Part shown: positions 50,355-61,820 of the stretch, piece after piece
Layout: each line of letters begins with the position of its first letter
Numbering within the stretch: position 1 is the stretch's first letter
Assembly (NCBI RefSeq): GCF_040802235.1
Contig: NC_133156.1
Location: 109,337,173-109,401,172 of the forward strand
Direction of reading: 5' to 3'
Length of the DNA stretch: 64,000 bases
Origin: Manis javanica
Taxonomy: Eukaryota > Chordata > Mammalia > Pholidota > Manidae
Notes under the pieces: generated by a model
What the model was told of the DNA's origin: nothing
What the model saw: the letters and a program-made list of their open reading frames with translations, nothing else
Database searches by the model: none
Program-made: the position numbers and the translations under genes

Positions 50355-51075
50355 TGTTACATATTGGTACAATATGATTTCAAATCCACTTGTTAATGAC
50401 AAAGACAAAAAAAAGTTTTTAAAGTAAAGCTCTTTGATATAAGAACAAAGTAAGTTGTGTCAGCATGTCATCTCATCTCTTCTCACCCAGTAAGAATTCA
50501 GTAGCTCAGTTTGCTGAGGGGCCCCACTGGGGACTTAACTATAAAAACATATGAAGAAGCAACTAGGGCAAGGGGACATTTAGACTATCAATACTGAGAG
50601 ATTGTGAGTTTTGTCTGGAAGTGTTGCCTGGGAAAGGCAACTCTTTGATGATCTAAAATAGCTCCCTGAAGATCTGGGGGTAGTTAGCTCCTGCCACAGT
50701 GAAGGGGACCCTTACTGGCAGTGGCAAATGCAGAGCAGTCTGGCGCTGGTGTCCCTTTCCCTAGCAATGTAGTCTAGCAACAGGAGACTTTCCCTTTTGT
50801 GCTGACAGCTGAATGGCCAGCTCTCAGTTAGCTAAACCATCCCTCTGAGTACCAACTCCTAAAAAGGTACAGACAACTCAACTAAATTTGGACTTTATTC
50901 CTTTCATCTCCCCTTGCCTAGAACAACAGTGTGATTAATCTATCATTGATCTGGAGCACATAATTTCTTTATTGGCTTAGTGAGAGACATTAATCTGTAT
51001 GCTATTGGCTTGGGAAACTCCCACTGTGAACCTGTGTTAAATAAACCAATGGCAAAGACAACTGCACTCGCTGAG
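50355..51075 (+). repeat. LTR-like repeat, inverted copy A
   Basis: About 720 bp that recurs reverse-complemented at 61821-62597 with perhaps 80-85% match by eye. It starts tgttacatattgg (the TG start expected of an LTR), has a TATA-like 'actataaaaac' near 50540 and 'gtgttaaataaacc' near 51037. It sits just upstream of the SLC38A9 CpG island. An LTR is the best guess, but no target duplication was found. Confidence 0.7.
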
Positions 51076-51489
51076 CATTGCTTTGCCTCCTGAAAAAAGA
51101 AGCAAAGATACTATACGTAAAATGCTGCGCACTCAATATTAGCTTTTTGTTAAATTTATGTTGAGTTCTTTGTGACATTACAGTATGTGGTTTTTGTTTT
51201 TAATTTTTAAAGAAAGCCGCTGGTTGCTTTTGTAAGAAGGGCTTTGTGTTGCCATGTAGGGACTTACAACGAGCTGAGTTTTGATAACAAGTACACTGAT
51301 TTCACTTAGATCGTATGTTTATTTGGAGTATCTTTGGGAGAAATTTCTAGGGATGGGGAGAGGGTGCTAAGATCCTACTAAAGCCCCTCTTTCAACACAT
51401 TTAAAAAAATAACAAAATAAACCTAACTGTGTAGACAAGGGAAGGAGAATGCAAACTCAGTTTTTTCCAAACCACTTCCCTCGGTGTCC

Positions 51490-52330
51490 ACAGCGTTCCA
51501 GCACGTGGCGGGGGTATAGAACAACCGCCAGGGACGCCCGAGAAGAGAGACAGATAATGGGAGATCAGCCCTAGGGGAAAATCCCACATAAACTGTGACA
51601 CCCGGGTGGTAAGGATTGCCGGGATCGTATACCTCCTCCCATACCCTCACCCTCCAGGAAGCTTTAGGACCTCAGGAGCGCAACCAATGACAGGCTGCGG
51701 ATCACCAGGTTTGCCCTTCCGGGGCCCCTCCTTCCCTACCGGGTGAGGGCTCTGCGACGAGAGGCGGGCGGGCTGTCGCGGGGGACTCTGGAAGTTGTAG
51801 TCCACTGTGGCGGCAGTTTTTATCCCGGTCGCGAGTTTAGAGCGTTCGGAACTGCATCCCCCGCCGGGCCACGCGGCCCGAGCCATTGTCTGTTCCTGCT
51901 TAAGGTATGAGGAAGATCTCTGCAGCAAGCTGAGAGGATGTGGGAAGGGGTCTCCCTTGCCGCTGAGTTCTCCGAGTTTGCGGTGCTGGCCTGTGCAGGA
52001 AAAGCACGTTCTCTGGTTTTGCAAACTCACCCCTCGGGTAGAGCGGAGGGGACAGCGGGGTAGCGGCGGGAACCTCTGAGCTTGCTGCGGAGCCGGCTGT
52101 CACCCGGGGAAGTTCTTTGGTGCATCGCGTCGCAACAGTGGCTTCTTGGGGGAACGGTGAGGCCAAAGCTGGGGCCGCGGGGACCAGCCCGAATGGATCG
52201 CGCGTGCCTCTCCCAGGGCTTGGGTGCAGGAAAATCAGGGACTCCAGCGGGGAGGCTGAAAAGTTTTGTTGTTGGGGTTGGGGGGCGGCGTTGTAGCTGT
52301 TTTTGGTGTCCACTGGAGCCGTAGGGAAAA
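51490..52330 (+). promoter_or_regulatory. SLC38A9: CpG island promoter, probable SLC38A9
   Basis: A CpG-dense island between AT-rich flanks. At 51787-51805 the reverse complement reads GTGGACTACAACTTCCAGA, close to the ZNF143/STAF motif (ACTACAA..CCAGA) common at housekeeping promoters. In mammals the gene placed head-to-head upstream of DDX4 is SLC38A9, a lysosomal arginine sensor that activates mTORC1; the strand and distance fit. No SLC38A9 coding exon was recognised to 64000, so the assignment rests on synteny. Confidence 0.65.
51800..51904 (+). other. SLC38A9: Probable SLC38A9 non-coding exon 1
   Basis: GC-rich sequence downstream of the STAF-like site ends in tgcttaag followed by a donor-like GTATGA at 51905-51910. 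Both edges are inferred. If the donor is not used, the exon may extend further into the island. The start codon is expected in a later exon outside the window. Confidence 0.45.
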
Positions 52331-53644
52331 GGTAGGGTTGCGGTAGATGAACACCCGGGTGAGAGAAAGAGGGAGAAGGAACATTGGGAGAATTGAGGGG
52401 ATGGGAGCGCCTTTCTCTGTCCGGAGTAGGATAAAGAGGAGAGATGGGGGAAGAAGCCCCACGGTGCTTTGAGCTAGTTGTCCTGCGTTTGGGACTTTGT
52501 TTAAAGCTCAGAGTATTGAGTGAGATGTTAGGAGTGAATATATTTGTTCATGTCATCTTTTGTATTTAGCTCCCTGTATCGGTGTTACGTCTATGGTAAA
52601 TTAATGTTCGATGTATTTTAACATTTTAGTTAATGACTGATAGCACTAGTCAGTGTTATCGTCTATGCAGTTTTAGCTATGGAACTCTAACTCACCTCTC
52701 AACCTAACTCCTCAAACCTCGAATATCTTACATAGTTCTACTCATCAAGACTTTCAAAAAAGCATACATTGCCTTTGAAGCAGCATTCTTGGGGAATTTG
52801 AAGTTTAGTTTAATTGACTAGTTGAGGCAACTGAAAATTACCAATTTCCTTACAATTTTTCATATTTAGTGGAATATTATTAAATATTTTATTTGAAATG
52901 CTCTAGGGACCTCGGACTCATTGATGGTTTATTTTAAATCATTGAGATATTATTGGTGTTTTGCTCCTTTGGAATAAATAGCTAATTTGACATTGCCACT
53001 AAATTTCAGATTTGCTTAGAATAAATACCCAAATGTGATTACACTGGAACCTTTCTATTAGTTCTTGAATAGCCTTGATATTTCCCCAACCTTGATTATC
53101 ACTTCTTGGCAAGGCTAACTGAAATACAAAGACCTTTCTAGATTTTCCTGTTTCCTAGTGTCCTAGCATTCAATATTTACCAAAAGAATTCATCTCCAGG
53201 AGTTAAAAGAATCCTGTTTCTAAACTGAACCACATTCTCAGTTTAGTAGGAACCAATACTGCAGAAGGTATTGGTTAACCAAGTAGGTCAGGAAGTGTAG
53301 CTATATTTCTGCCATTGATTAAGCAGATACCGTTTTTCCTACCCTTGACTTGGCTATTAACCTTTCCTCTGTTTCCCTGCCACTGGAAGGATTATTTCCG
53401 GCCAAGGAAATATCTAGCCTTGGAACAAAAAAGTTTGCATCAAGACAAATTCATTTAAGCTAGTTTGCTTTAAGAAAAACAAATATGTTGTGTCAAACTT
53501 GTAATCCAGATACTAAGGCACACATTTTCAGTCCTTATAGTCCCAGCTGTTTTTAAAAAGAGTTTAAAGCTATTGGGCATCCTCGGCATTATTGCTCTTT
53601 TATTTACAAATCTAAACAAGACTTGATTTTCAGATGCTTCTTTT
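52331..53644. other. SLC38A9 intron 1 (presumed), plain
   Basis: No exon, RNA gene or nameable repeat recognised. Confidence 0.45.
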
Positions 53645-53885
53645 GTGTTCCAGACATCACAGTATAGTGGAAATAACACTTGGGGTCAAAGTGACCTGGT
53701 TTCAATTCCAGCTGTGGCTTCATTAACTCTGATTTAGGGCAAGTTACTTCTGAACCTCAATTTCTTTTTTTGTAATCTTAAGATAATATGTATTTCCCAA
53801 ATTCTGAGGATTAGTTGCAGTTAAATAACATGTAAAAAATTAGGCCAGCAGTAGGCATTCAATGAATAAATATTAGTTCCATCTC
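53645..53885 (+). mobile_element. MIR SINE fossil, near full length
   Basis: The layout matches MIR from 'cagtatagtggaaataacacttggggtcaaa' through 'tgatttagggcaagttacttctgaacctcaatttc' to 'aggcattcaatgaataaatatta'. Diverged, non-coding. Confidence 0.8.
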
Positions 53886-54159
53886 CTAATATCTGTCTGT
53901 TGACTTGTCTTTTTCTCTGAGTTTTTCTCTAAAGCGACAACCAGTTTTCTTCTTCAGAAATGAATTATTTTATTTTAGGTCTGTTCTGGTTGTGACAGTT
54001 TAATAATTCTAAGAAGTTCAACTTTATTATCTTTCTTATGTTGCTGAGTTTTACTCACTTTATACCGAAGACATGTAAATACATCAGCTGATTTTATTGA
54101 GGCCACTAAAGTAAGCCAAGATACAATTTTTCTAGTTAATTTTCAAGAGCCAAATTCAT

Positions 54160-54290
54160 AATAAAAATAATGTCTATGTTTATTGAGCACTCACGTAGGC
54201 CAAAGACATTATATACTCTTATTTAAGTCTCAAACCCTGTAAAACTAGTATTTTTATTACCCTCAAAACCAGTGACTCAGTGCTAGGGTG
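54160..54290 (+). mobile_element. L2-like 3' end fossil
   Basis: It contains 'tgtttattgagcactcacgtaggccaaagacattatatactcttatttaagtctca', the common 3' end of L2 and some MIR elements. A similar scrap lies near 63895-63990. Confidence 0.55.
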
Positions 54291-54360
54291 TCATCTTTTC
54301 CTACATATATGGATAACAATAACAATATAATACACACAGTAGTAGTAGTATAACTCCATT

Positions 54361-55060
54361 AAAGTTCCCAGACCCTATTCCCATGTATGTAAATATGTGG
54401 GAGGGGGTCTTCCCACACATACCAACACCAAGCAATTCTTAAACGCCAGCAGGGTGTCTGAGAGTGCAACTCAGTTCTGATGCTGCCTGCCCAGAGACAG
54501 CACCAGATTCCCCAGGTTAAGGGCTCCCTCCTTCAAGACTGCCTCTCTCCCCAACTCCTTTTACCAGTTGCAAGCCCCAGGCAGTTCCCTGTGCCTCTGA
54601 TCTACTGGCTACAGATGGAAGATTCCCACAACCTCCCGCTTAGGTTCCATTAATTTGCTAGAGCTGCTCACAAAACTCAGGAAAACACTTAACGTATATC
54701 ATAGAGCATACAAGTTAACAGCCAGATGAAGAGATGCATAGGGCAAGGTCCCAAATAACGGAACTTCTGTACTGGGGGAGCTTGGGGCCTGGTTTGGTTG
54801 TGCGTGGAGGCATTCTCCAACAGAGTAACAAGATCCCAGAGAGCAGAAAGCGATAAGCTCTTCTGAGGGTTTTTTGTGAGGACTTCATTGCATAGTCATG
54901 ATTGACTAAATTATTGGCCATTGGCAGAGGCCCTGCCCTTGGGTAGGTGTCCAAAAGTGTGCCATTAACATGACAAAACACTCATTTCACCTTTAAACAT
55001 TTCAGTGTTTTCTGAAACTGTGGATGAAGACCAAATATACCTGGGAAATAGGTATTTGGT
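54361..55060 (-). mobile_element. Ancient LTR (same family as 46860), inverted
   Basis: On the minus strand it matches the 46860-47690 family: + strand 'acttcattgcatagtcatgattgactaaattattggccattgg' is the reverse complement of the 'ccaatgatttaatcaatcatgcc' landmark there. A class I provirus is inserted at or just past its right edge. Confidence 0.65.
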
Positions 55061-55065
55061 CATAT

Positions 55066-56212
55066 TGAAGTAGGGCAGGGACATGGCACAAGTGTCATGA
55101 TTAACTTTTCCTCCCTATGATGAATAGTGCCAAGATATAGACAGTATAGTAAGAACAGGAGGAATTCCATCTGAAGGCTAAGATTCCATTTTAAAAACCA
55201 AGGAGTTAGGAGGTAAGATTCTTAACATATTCTTTGGAATCAGATAATAACCCACCCTATCTTAAAGCAGAGAAAGCAGTCCTAACCAATATGTTCCCAG
55301 TGCTTGAGGGAAACCACTATCTTAGAGAAGAAAAAGATAAATTCCTTGTGTTAAATTTATCTTGTAGAATTATCTAGAATACTGACTGTGGTTAGTGACA
55401 TAATGTCTCTCATCAAAGAGAAAGATCATGAAACCACAAGTCGAGCCTATAACTCCCCCCACCCTCCACCCTTTGCCCCATTCTTGAAAGCCTTAAAAAA
55501 CAGAATCCTAAACCTTTAAGTGTGCCTTCTCTCTGAGGTTGCCCGCACTCACCTTTCTTTGAATGTACTTTTTAAATAAAGCCTTCTCACTACTCAACTT
55601 ACTGCATTTTGTCTCTGCACTCTTCCAGTAGTAAGCATCTTTGTTACTTTGCTATTTCATTAATTTAGCACAAGTCTTCACTCTCTCTGTCCTACCTCAG
55701 ATAAGTAGGAAAGAGCTACTAAGATCTCTGATTTGGGCTTGCAATTCCTGTTGCCTGGGTGACCAGTATAGGACTGCAGCTGTATGATCATGCTGAAAAT
55801 TTCCTTTCTTTGCCATTGAGAAGCTCTCAGAACATAATCTTATTTTATTCCATGTTCTACGGCTCCCCCAAATCCTGGGGCTGTAGAGGCTTGGTCCCCA
55901 TACTGTGCAGATCCAAGCAGACACTAGACATCAGGTGACCCTAGCTTTAAGAGTTGGCAGGAGATTTGCCCTATACTGAGCAGGAGTTCAATGAGCTTTC
56001 CTTTCCTCCCTCTGTTTTCCCTTGCTCTCTGCTTCCTGCAAGGCAGCTACCATTCCCTACTACTCTTGCTTTAATGAATACCTTCCTTACCTACCCTTTT
56101 CTGACCTGCTCAAAAATTCTTATTCAGAGTCAAGAACCGTCCCCTGGCAATGTTGAATTTTTCCTGCTGCTTCACCTAGTGCATGGGGAAAGACTTCCTC
56201 AGCTGCCCAGCA
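55066..56212 (+). mobile_element. 5' LTR of a class I endogenous retrovirus
   Basis: The block recurs in direct orientation at 60215-61322. It starts tgaagtagggcaggg and ends gcccagca, has AAATAAAG near 55575 followed by 'ccttctcactactcaacttactgcattttgtctctgcac', an R/U5-like layout, and a C-rich U3 end (55450-55480). The two copies differ by scattered substitutions and small gaps, so the provirus is old. No clear target duplication is readable, so the exact edges are approximate. Confidence 0.78.
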
Positions 56213-57295
56213 CCTTTTTGGTGACCTAACATGGTGCTCACTAACAGTACAGATAAGGAGGAATTCTGTGCTACTTGAAGGCACTCCTTGTCTCTTCCTC
56301 TTGAATTTATGGTTGTTTTTACTTCTTCCTTGGTGGGCACTGATCACCCACCCTATGGCACATTCTCCCTATATGTTACAGTTCTAACTTCCAAGAATCC
56401 ATTTCCTTCTCTTCTGGTGCCTGTTCCCTGACTCAGTCTAGCACTTCTTCCTCCCAATTCCATGCCTGTCCTTCTGCCTCCTGCTTATTTCTCTTGTTTC
56501 TTCATTCACATCCAAACTACCAACTTCTTTGAATCTTATGACTCTCTAATTAGAGTCACCAAATTAAAGAGCTTTGTCTCCCCTCAGGCCATTGAAAGTA
56601 CTCAGTTAAGAAGAGTCTACCCTTGAATTCGGGGCCTGACCCTTCCTGGGGGCATAGCCAGGGGCAGAGGTGAGCCTGGAGAAGCCTGTGCATTCACGTG
56701 GCCTGCAGAGCTTTCTGTGAATGCCCAGTGTAGAGTTGCAGGAATTCTGTGCATGCCCGGTGTACTACTGTAGGACCTCCTGTGCATGCCCAGTATAGGC
56801 CCAGGTGTGGAGGGATGCCTCATGTGACCTGCCTCTAACAGGTACTTTTAAGTTTCTGGGGATGCTTGGACAACCCAGAGCCTCTTGGAGAATAGAAATG
56901 CCTGGTTCCCCTTAGTAGTAGCAATTCTTTTCAAGTCCTGACTTAGTCATGGGTGACACCTTCTCCATTCTAACTGACTCCCCATTAGGGTGCATCCTCA
57001 AAAATTAGGAAATCTTTCAGTGTAGCACAGAGAAGACAAGTAGTGACTCTGTGACATCTTACTATACTGATGGACAGTGACTTCAATGGGGTGTGGGGGG
57101 GACTTGATAATATGGGTGAATGTAGTAACCACAATGTTTTTCATGTGAAAGCTTCATAAGAGCATGTATCAGTGATACCTTAATTTAAAAGTATAAATAA
57201 ATAAAAAAATAAAAAATTGGGAGGTCTTTAAACTAGACTCCCTGAAACAGAAGAAATTAATCACTGAGGGGGACCTACTCGCTGTTGTCCTGGTA
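56213..57295 (+). pseudogene. ERV leader and gag start, broken
   Basis: After the 5' LTR comes a leader (56213-56948), then an ATG at 56949 whose frame includes PLGCILKN, which resembles the start of the matrix region of gamma-type (class I) Gag. A TAG at 57006 ends it. An L1 3'-end fragment (57020-57211) is inserted at this point, with a diverged duplication of the gag sequence; in the right-hand duplicate the codon matching the TAG is TGG, and gag-like sequence continues to about 57295, where a second L1 begins. Gag is the structural polyprotein; here it is only a fossil. Confidence 0.7.
57020..57211 (+). mobile_element. L1 3'-end fragment inserted in ERV gag
   Basis: It contains the older L1 3' UTR landmarks ('cagagaagacaagtagtgactctg', 'gggacttgataatatgggtgaatg', 'catgtgaaagcttcataagag') and an A-rich end. 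The flanks 57000-57019 and 57212-57231 match at 16 of 20 positions, an aged target duplication. Related fragments: 10455-10640 and 36772-36900. Confidence 0.82.
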
Positions 57296-59530
57296 AAGAA
57301 AGGCCAGGAGCAAGTGGAAAAGGTCTTGGCTCTCCCAGCTGACAGATGAGTCAATAGCATACCACTGTATCTATCAACATGAAAAGGCAAAATATTTTGA
57401 TCCAGACCAGACTAACCCAGACATCTTCCACATCCTCCCCTGAGAAGGAATCTGGAGAGATAGATTTAACCAATCTTCCTGAAAAAGAATTCAAAACAAA
57501 AGTCATAACCATGCTGATGGACTTGCAGAGAAATATGTAAGAACTAAGGAGGGAGAATACAGAAATAAAACAGTCTCTGGAAGGACTTCAAAGTAGAATG
57601 GACGAGATGCAAGAGACCATTAATGGACTAGAAATCAGAGAACAGGAACGCAGAGAAGCTGATGCAGAGAGAGATAAAAGGATCTCCGGGAATGAAAGAA
57701 TATTAAGAGAACTGTGTGACCAATTGAAACAGAACAATATTTACATCATAGAAGTACCAGAAGAAGAAGAGAGAGAAAAAGGGATAGAAAGTGTCTTTGA
57801 AGAAATAATTGCTGTAAACTTCCCCAAACTAAAGGAGGAAATGGCCTCTCATACCACAGAAGCACGCAGAACTCCCATGATAAGGGACCCAAGGAGGGCA
57901 ACACCAAGACACATAAAAATTAAAATGGCAAAGATCAAAGACAAGGACAGAGTATTAAAGGCAGCCAGAGAGAAAAAAAAGGTCACTTATAAAGGAAAAC
58001 CCATCAAGCTATCATGAGACTTCTCAACAGAAACCTTACAGGCCAGAAGAGAATGGCATGATATATTTAATGCAATGAAACAGAAGGGCCTTGAACCAAG
58101 AATACTGTATTGAGCATGATTATCATTTAAATATGAAGGAGTTATTAAACAATTCCCAGACAAGCAAAAGTTGAGGGAATTTGCCTCCCACAAACCAAAA
58201 ACAAAAGGGTATCTTAGAGGGACTGCTCTAGATGGAAACATTCCTAAAAAGAACACAGAACAAAACACCCAACATATGAAGAATGGAGGAGGAGTAATAA
58301 GAAGGGAGAGAAATAAAGAATCATCAGACAGTGTTTATAATAGCTCAATAAGCAAGTTAAGATAGACAGTAAGACAGTAAAGAAGCTAACCTTGAAACTT
58401 TGGTAATCACAGACTTCAAGCCTGCAATGGCAATAAGTACATATCTTTCAATAATCACCCTAAATGTAAATGGACTGAATGCACCAATCAAAAAGCAAGA
58501 TCCATCTCTATGCTGCTTACAAGAGACTCACCTCAAACCCAAAGACATGCACAGACTAAAGTCAAGGAATGGAAAAACATATTTCATGCAAACAATAGGG
58601 AGAAAAAAGCAGGTGTTGCAGTAGTATCAGACAAAATAGACCTCAAAACAAAGAAAGTAACAAAAGATAAAGAAGGACATTACATAATGATAAAGGGCTC
58701 AGTCCAACAAGAGGATATAAACATTATAAATATATATGCACCCAACACAGGAGCACCAACATATGTGAAACAAATACTAACAGAACTAAAGGAGGAAAGA
58801 GAATGCAATGCATTCATTTTAGGAGAATTCAACACGCCACTCACTCCAAAGGATAGATCCACCGGACAGAAAATAAGTAAGGACACAGAGGCACTGAACA
58901 ACACACTGGAACAGATGGACCTAATAGACATCTATAGAACTCTACATCCAAAAGCCACTATTTACAATAGTCAAGAAATGGAAGCAACCTAAGTGTCCAT
59001 CAGTAGATGAATGGATAAAGAAGATGTGGTACATATACACAATGGAATATTATTCAGCCATAAGAAGAAAATAAATCCTACCATTTGCAACAACATGGAT
59101 GGAGCTAGAGGGTATTATGCTCAGTGAAGTAAGCCAAGTGGAGAAAGACAAGTATCAAATGATTTCACTCATATGTGGAGTATAGGAACAAAGAAAGACT
59201 GAAGGAACAAAACAGCAGCAGAATCACAGAACCTAAGAATGGACTAACAGTTACTAAAGGGAAAGGGACTGGGGAGAATGGGAGGGAAGGGAGGGATAAG
59301 GGTGGGGAAAAAGAAAGGGGTATTACGATTAGCATGTATAATGTGGGGGGTCATGGGGAGGGCTGTGCAACACAGAGAAGACAAGTAGTGATTCTACAGC
59401 ATCTTACTACACTGATGGACAGTACTGTAATGGGGTTTGTCGGGGGTGACTTGGTGAAGGGGGGACCCTAGTAAACATAATGTTCTTCATGTAATTGTGG
59501 ATTAATGACAAAATTTAAAAAAAAAATGTT
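57290..59530 (+). mobile_element. L1 with internal ORF2 deletion, nested in ERV
   Basis: It begins in the late 5' leader, includes ORF1 (57379-58231, broken near 57538 and 58015), the start of ORF2 (ATG 58427) through the endonuclease region to about 58962, then jumps to the ORF2 C-terminal sequence ('ctatttacaatagtcaagaaatgg') and the 3' UTR and tail (to 59530). About 3 kb of ORF2, including all the RT, is missing compared with the 15955 copy. A smaller gap lies near 58490, where about 25 bases are lost. Confidence 0.88.
57379..58231 (+). pseudogene. L1 ORF1 remnant (nested copy)
   Basis: The ATG at 57379 (atgaaaaggcaaaat) and the end 'ctgctctag' match the intact ORF1 ends. A stop (taa, 57538-57540) and a TGA near 58015 interrupt it. 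The segment 57598-58017 still encodes part of the coiled coil and RRM region. No 33-bp repeats are present. Confidence 0.85.
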
Positions 59531-60214
59531 TTAACTATTGAAAAAGAAAAAAAAAGTTCCAGCAAAGCACATTTGAAAGAGCCTATGTGATCAATTGCTG
59601 TTCTTGCTGCATTTATGTAAATAATCAAGCTAAGTGTTTTGAAGCTAAACTTATTTTACAAATTAGCCTTGATATAGTTACCCATATTAAAAATGAAAAT
59701 GACTTTAGACAGAAAAGAACTGTTTCAATAGTGCAGTCTTATTAATACTAGATTCTAATACTAGTCACTGTACAATAGACTGGATCCTGAATAATAAATT
59801 CCTCAAAATAATCTAGCTACAACTCTTCAAACATTTCCAATTTTCTCCCATCATTTTAATTAGAATTTTACCATTCCTTGTCCTTATATTCATGCATTCT
59901 TAATCTCCTTGTCAGGTTTGTTGCCTCCAATACAAAAAATCCAACTCCAGATGTTACTCAAAGATTTCAGTCCACCTCTCACACTGATAAAGACACACAT
60001 CAGCAACCCTGCAACCTAGTTGAATCCTCCTTTTATGTGCCCTTGTCCAAGTCGGCCACTGCTGAGACAGCTCTGTGAACTCACTTCCTAACAGCAAGGA
60101 ACTGCTGGACCCACAGGCAGGGACAATGCCCCCCAAGCAGGAAACAGCCACAGAAGAATGACTGATACCCACTTTTCCCTGAAAGATTTCAAGGATACAC
60201 ATTCCTTAGGAGAA
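59531..60214 (+). other. Residual ERV 3' internal or flanking sequence
   Basis: Between the nested L1 tail and the 3' LTR. By position it should be the 3' internal part of the provirus, but I find no recognisable env frame. 'ccttaggagaa' just before 60215 could be a worn polypurine tract. Confidence 0.4.
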
Positions 60215-61322
60215 TGAAGTAGGACAGAGATATAAGACAAGCATCATGATTAACTTTTCCTGCCTATGATGAAAAATGACAAGATACAGATAGTATAGTA
60301 AGAACAAGAGAGACTCCATCTGAAGGCTAAGATTCCATTTTAAAAACCGAGGAGTTAGGTAAGATTCCTGACATATTCTTTAGTAATCAGACAATAACCC
60401 ACCATATCTTAAAGCAGAGCAAGCAGTCCTGATAGAGTCCCAGTACTTGAGAGTAACCACTATCTTAGAAAAGAACCAAATCACTAAGTTTCTTGGGTTA
60501 AATTTATCTTACAGAATTATCTAGAAGACTGACTGTAGATAGTGACATCATATCTCTTGCCAGAGAGATCATGAGACCACAAGTCAAGCTTACGCTCCCC
60601 CACCCTCCGCCCTTTGCCCCATTCTTGAAAGCCTAAAAAACAGAATCCTAAACCCTTAAATGCACCTCCTTTCTGAGGTTGCCCGCACCTCCCCTTTCAA
60701 AGTGTGTACTTTATAAATAAAGCCTTCTCACTGCTCAACTTACTGCATTTTGTCTCTGCACTCTTCCAGTAGTAAGCATCTTTGTTACTTTGCTATTTCA
60801 TTCTATTTTCTAGATTTAGCACAAGTCTTCACTCTCTCTGTCCTACTTCAGGTAAGTAGGAAAGAGCTACTAAGATCTCTGATTTGGGCTTGCAATTCCT
60901 GTTGCCTGGGTGACCAGGACAGGACTGCAGCTGTATGATCATGCTGTTTAATAGCCTGCCTGAAAATTTCCTTTCTTTGCCATTGAGAAGCTCTCAGAAC
61001 ATAATCTCACTCCATCCCATGCTCTGTGGCTCCCCCAAATCCTAGAGTAGTAGTCCAAAGCAGACACTAGACATCAGGTGATCCTAGCTTTAAAAGTTGG
61101 TAAGAGATTTTCCCTATGCCAAGTAGGAATTCAATGAGCTTTCCTTTCCTCCCTCTGCTCTTCCTTCCTCCCTGCTGCCTGCAGGGCAGCTGCCATTCCC
61201 TACTACTCTTAATGAATTCTTTCTCATTCAGAGTCAAGAACCCTCCCCAATCCAAGCTGGAGTTTCTCCTAGTGCTTCACTTAGTGCGCAGGGAGAAACT
61301 TCCCCACATGCAGCGCCCAGCA
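60215..61322 (+). mobile_element. 3' LTR of the class I endogenous retrovirus
   Basis: A direct repeat of 55066-56212 with the same landmarks: C-rich segment at 60595-60620, AAATAAAG near 60716, then 'ccttctcactgctcaacttactgcattttgtctctgc'. It ends gcccagca at 61322. It is about 40 bp shorter than the 5' LTR because of small deletions. Confidence 0.78.
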
Positions 61323-61820
61323 ACAGTATGAATGACCAAATATGTATTTCTTATGACTCATTATTATCATAGTATATATACACACACACACATATATCTG
61401 ATATATATATATGTCAAAGCCAGTATTTAAATCCAGGCAGTCTTACACATAAGCTATCAACCACCACACTCTACTTAAAAGAACCAGAATAGGCTATACC
61501 CCAAATTAACCGTTGTGTATAAATGAATACCTTGGCAATACTTTCTGAAGGTGGTTTTATCTGTTTTTTGAGATTTAGGAGTAGTAAGGTTCTGCCTACT
61601 TATCAATATTAATATTTTTTCTAGCATCTTAGCAATTCTATTGAGGACTTTTTCCTCTCACAGTATCAGTTTCATTAGGCTCATTTCATTAAGCTTACTT
61701 TTAGTAAGTTCAGAAATAGTAATAATAGCAAATTCTAGTAGAGTTTAGTATTATTTGACATGGTTCTAAATGTTTGGTTATATGGGCGTACATTCCTTAG
61801 TGCTAATAAGTTGTTTTGGT
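61323..61820. other. Presumed SLC38A9 intron 1, AT microsatellite
   Basis: A simple repeat of CA then TA units lies at about 61376-61414. The rest shows nothing I can name; 61725-61810 may be an L2 scrap. Confidence 0.5.

Noticed and set aside
51647..52313. Overlapping minus-strand frames in the SLC38A9 island
   Set aside because: CpG-island shadow frames with no recognisable domain or splice structure.
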